64,000 bases of DNA from Aliidiomarina sp. (lineage in GTDB: Bacteria; Pseudomonadota; Gammaproteobacteria; Enterobacterales; Alteromonadaceae): positions 62,001-126,000 of the forward strand of contig NZ_JAIUMR010000005.1 of the NCBI RefSeq assembly GCF_022565475.1, written 5' to 3'. A program made the position numbers and the translations under genes. This document shows, one piece after another, positions 62,358-64,000 of the stretch. How positions within the stretch are numbered: position 1 is the first letter of the stretch; each line of letters starts with the position of its first letter. A model generated the notes under the pieces. That model did no database searches. It worked only from the letters and a program-made list of their open reading frames with translations, and had not been told where the DNA came from.

Positions 62358-63590
62358 TTGAAATCACTACTGTTGATTATCGCTGTACTTGCCAGTTTTA
62401 ATACCTTTGCCAGTACTCAATCCGCGGAAGAGTATATCGAGGAAGTTAACAAAGCATTTGGTCGCTTTTTTGAAGCAACAAACGGTAAGAGCTTTAGTCA
62501 GCAGGTCATAGCTATCGAAGCGCTTTATTTAGAGTTTGAGGATAATGAAGCTGTACAAGATGTTCTTCTACAAAGCCTCGGCGACGTGTATTCGTTTCTA
62601 GGCCTGCATCAGCGGGCTTTAATGACAGTTGATAGCCGAGTCATTGAATCCGGAACGTTCTATGATGAAATAAAGCGCTTTGAAGTACATGATGCCATCG
62701 CCGCGATTTTGGAAAGATCTTCGGTGCATCAATTCGTGATGATAAATGAAGCACATCATGTTCCTAAACATAGGGTCTTAACGTATCAGTTACTTGCAGG
62801 CTTGTGGGAGCAGGGTTATCGCTATTTAGCTTTGGAAGCGTTGGCCGAAAATGCTGAGCAAAATATTACGATAGAGCATATTCCTCTTAATGCTGGTCAT
62901 TATACGAAGGAGCCAATTTTCGCGAACTTGTTGCTCTATGCGCAAGAGCTTGGCTTCCAATTGGTCTCATATGATTATGGCTTTGAAATTCAAGGCACTA
63001 TTGCAGAAAGAGAAAAGAGTGGCGCGAGCAACCTCCGTGAAAAGATATTCACTCAAAATCCTGATGCGAAAGTGATCATCCATGTTGGCTATAACCACAT
63101 CAACGAAGAAAGTAGGCTCGCCCATTATCTGAAAGAGTCACTTGGACTTGACCCTTTAACGATTAACCAAACGGATATTGGCGAAAAAAGCGAGCAACAA
63201 TATGAATCTGAAAGTTATGCATGGATGATTGCTAACCACGCTTTTGATTTACCAATTGTACTATTGAACGAAGCGGGCGAGCTTTGGTCAGCAAGCAGCA
63301 ATAAATATGACGTGAATGTAATTTGGCCGAGGACTGTATACATTCAAAACCGCCCTGACTGGGCTTATCTAGGCCGGGTTTTGAAGCTAACTGACCTTGC
63401 TTGGTGCCAAGAAATATTCCCCTGTACCGTCGAGGTCTATAACTCGAAATCGGAGGGGGCAGTTCCAACTGATCGCATCTTAATCTTATCGGAGAATGAT
63501 ACCACTGGTGTTTTTATCTCACCTTCGAGTCGTAAAATAAAAGTAACCAACGCGGCTGGCGATAGGTTGCATACCGAGATAATTGATTAA
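62358..63590 (+). CDS. Exported EreA/ChaN/TIKI-like superfamily protein, unknown function
   Basis: A 410-residue protein. The frame opens with ATG 62346, but GGAGG (62348-62352) sits five bases before a TTG at 62358 that begins a textbook signal peptide (MKSLLLIIAVLASFNTFAS), so I choose TTG. After a helical domain (about 20-120) comes the superfamily core: INEAHH at 129-134, ALEAL near 158-162 and HVGYNH at 242-247, the Glu/His pattern shared by erythromycin esterase, ChaN heme-binding proteins and TIKI proteases. Which activity, if any, is unknown. Composition looks more AT-rich than the neighbours, so it may be acquired. No operon partner. Confidence 0.6.
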   Translation: MKSLLLIIAVLASFNTFASTQSAEEYIEEVNKAFGRFFEATNGKSFSQQVIAIEALYLEFEDNEAVQDVLLQSLGDVYSFLGLHQRALMTVDSRVIESGTFYDEIKRFEVHDAIAAILERSSVHQFVMINEAHHVPKHRVLTYQLLAGLWEQGYRYLALEALAENAEQNITIEHIPLNAGHYTKEPIFANLLLYAQELGFQLVSYDYGFEIQGTIAEREKSGASNLREKIFTQNPDAKVIIHVGYNHINEESRLAHYLKESLGLDPLTINQTDIGEKSEQQYESESYAWMIANHAFDLPIVLLNEAGELWSASSNKYDVNVIWPRTVYIQNRPDWAYLGRVLKLTDLAWCQEIFPCTVEVYNSKSEGAVPTDRILILSENDTTGVFISPSSRKIKVTNAAGDRLHTEIID

Positions 63591-63654
63591 AATGCTGGTG
63601 TATCGGTTAGCAAAATCCCGCGTGAATCATACCCATAAAAGGAAGCGCGCAGCG

Positions 63655-64000
63655 CTATTTTTTGCGTGCGCGCAGTACATCGATGACATCACTTAACTGC
63701 AGGTCGCGGGCTTGCAACACCACGGTTAAGTGGTAGAGCAGGTCCGCGCTTTCGTTAAGTAGGGCATCGTCGTCTTGAGCGACCGCAGCGAGAGCCACTT
63801 CGACGCCTTCTTCACCAACTTTTTGTGCGCAGCGGCGAATACCGCTCGCGAGTAGCTCGGCGGTGTAGCTGCTGCCCGCATCGCCGTTGGCGAGTTCTGC
63901 TTTACGCTGTTTGACGGTGTTTTCCAGCTCGATCAGTTCACTGATGGCTGGAATCTCCGGCGGTAACCAACAGCTTTCAGTGCCTAAGTGGCAGGTCGGG
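63655..64000 (-). CDS. hisI: Bifunctional HisIE, C-terminal part
   Basis: The gene runs off the right edge; the 114 codons seen end at TAG (63655-63657). The start of the visible part, PTCHLGTESCW, is the C-terminal zinc/catalytic motif of the phosphoribosyl-AMP cyclohydrolase domain. The rest, ELIELENTVKQRK through SADLLYHLTVVLQARDL, is the phosphoribosyl-ATP pyrophosphohydrolase (HisE) domain with its KVGEEGVEVALAA metal-binding helix. Together they catalyse two early steps of histidine synthesis. Gammaproteobacterial hisIE closes the his operon, so the rest of that operon should lie to the right on the minus strand. Confidence 0.95.
   Translation of the reverse strand, partial: PTCHLGTESCWLPPEIPAISELIELENTVKQRKAELANGDAGSSYTAELLASGIRRCAQKVGEEGVEVALAAVAQDDDALLNESADLLYHLTVVLQARDLQLSDVIDVLRARKK

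Overview
The window looks like chromosomal DNA of a marine gammaproteobacterium of the Alteromonadales, most like Idiomarina and relatives. That placement is inferred. It rests on E. coli-like gene order (tig-clpP-clpX-lon-hupB-ppiD; holD-rimI-prfC; radA/serB/ytjB/yjjV/ettA; apt-dnaX-ybaB-recR-htpG-adk) together with marine-type features: a DUF3450/TtpC-ExbB-ExbD-TonB-TPR cluster beside a large TonB-dependent receptor, and a RibBX-type riboflavin enzyme. Base composition is near 50% GC by eye and coding density is high. I saw no phage, transposon, CRISPR or rRNA genes. Layout: 1-2.4 kb holds the end of a QEGLA/DUF1704 metallopeptidase-like gene, a Cys/Met-metabolism PLP enzyme and a YigZ-family protein. 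From 2.4-4.7 kb, on the minus strand, lie a ClpP-fold-like lipoprotein and a PAS/GAF/degenerate-GGDEF protein. From 5.1-13.6 kb comes the protein quality-control block (trigger factor, ClpP, ClpX, Lon, HU-beta, PpiD), with clear terminators and a candidate heat-shock promoter before lon. From 13.7-18.3 kb come holD, rimI, prfC, a 0.5-kb structured noncoding gap, tRNA-Trp and radA. From 18.3-27.3 kb come a BtuF-BtuC-BtuD-like importer, serB, ytjB, yjjV, upp, ettA and a BtuB-like receptor; importer and receptor together suggest cobalamin (or related corrinoid) uptake. From 27.4-31.6 kb come glyA-nrdR-ribD-ribBX, with no ribE or ribH in their usual places. From 31.6-39.3 kb come the 4.5S SRP RNA, a crotonase behind a FadR-like operator, a FabH-like synthase, YajG/cyclophilin/AmpG/PanE, then kynA translationally coupled to a short PriC-like ORF. 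From 39.7-48 kb lies the energised outer-membrane transport region (receptor, DUF3450, TtpC, ExbB, ExbD, TonB, TPR). From 48.1-55.6 kb come a 41-residue membrane peptide, an orphan receiver, apt, dnaX, ybaB, recR, htpG (behind a consensus sigma-32 promoter) and adk. From 55.8-64 kb come a MAPEG protein, an alpha/beta hydrolase, a SufS/CsdA-like desulfurase, a MATE exporter, a DUF305-LVIVD fusion, a secreted EreA/ChaN-like protein of unknown function, and the end of hisIE on the minus strand. The most unusual items are: the stand-alone PriC N-terminal domain behind kynA; the DUF305/His-rich/LVIVD fusion; the exported EreA/ChaN-like protein with a TTG start; the pentapeptide repeats and possible frameshift sites in the dnaX linker; the FadR-like operator inside a promoter; and degenerate catalytic domains in several proteins (GGDEF, RibA-like, ClpP-like). 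I did not find a clearly new multi-gene system. Start codons were moved from the longest reading frame wherever a Shine-Dalgarno sequence, signal peptide or family length favoured another start; each case is explained in its entry.
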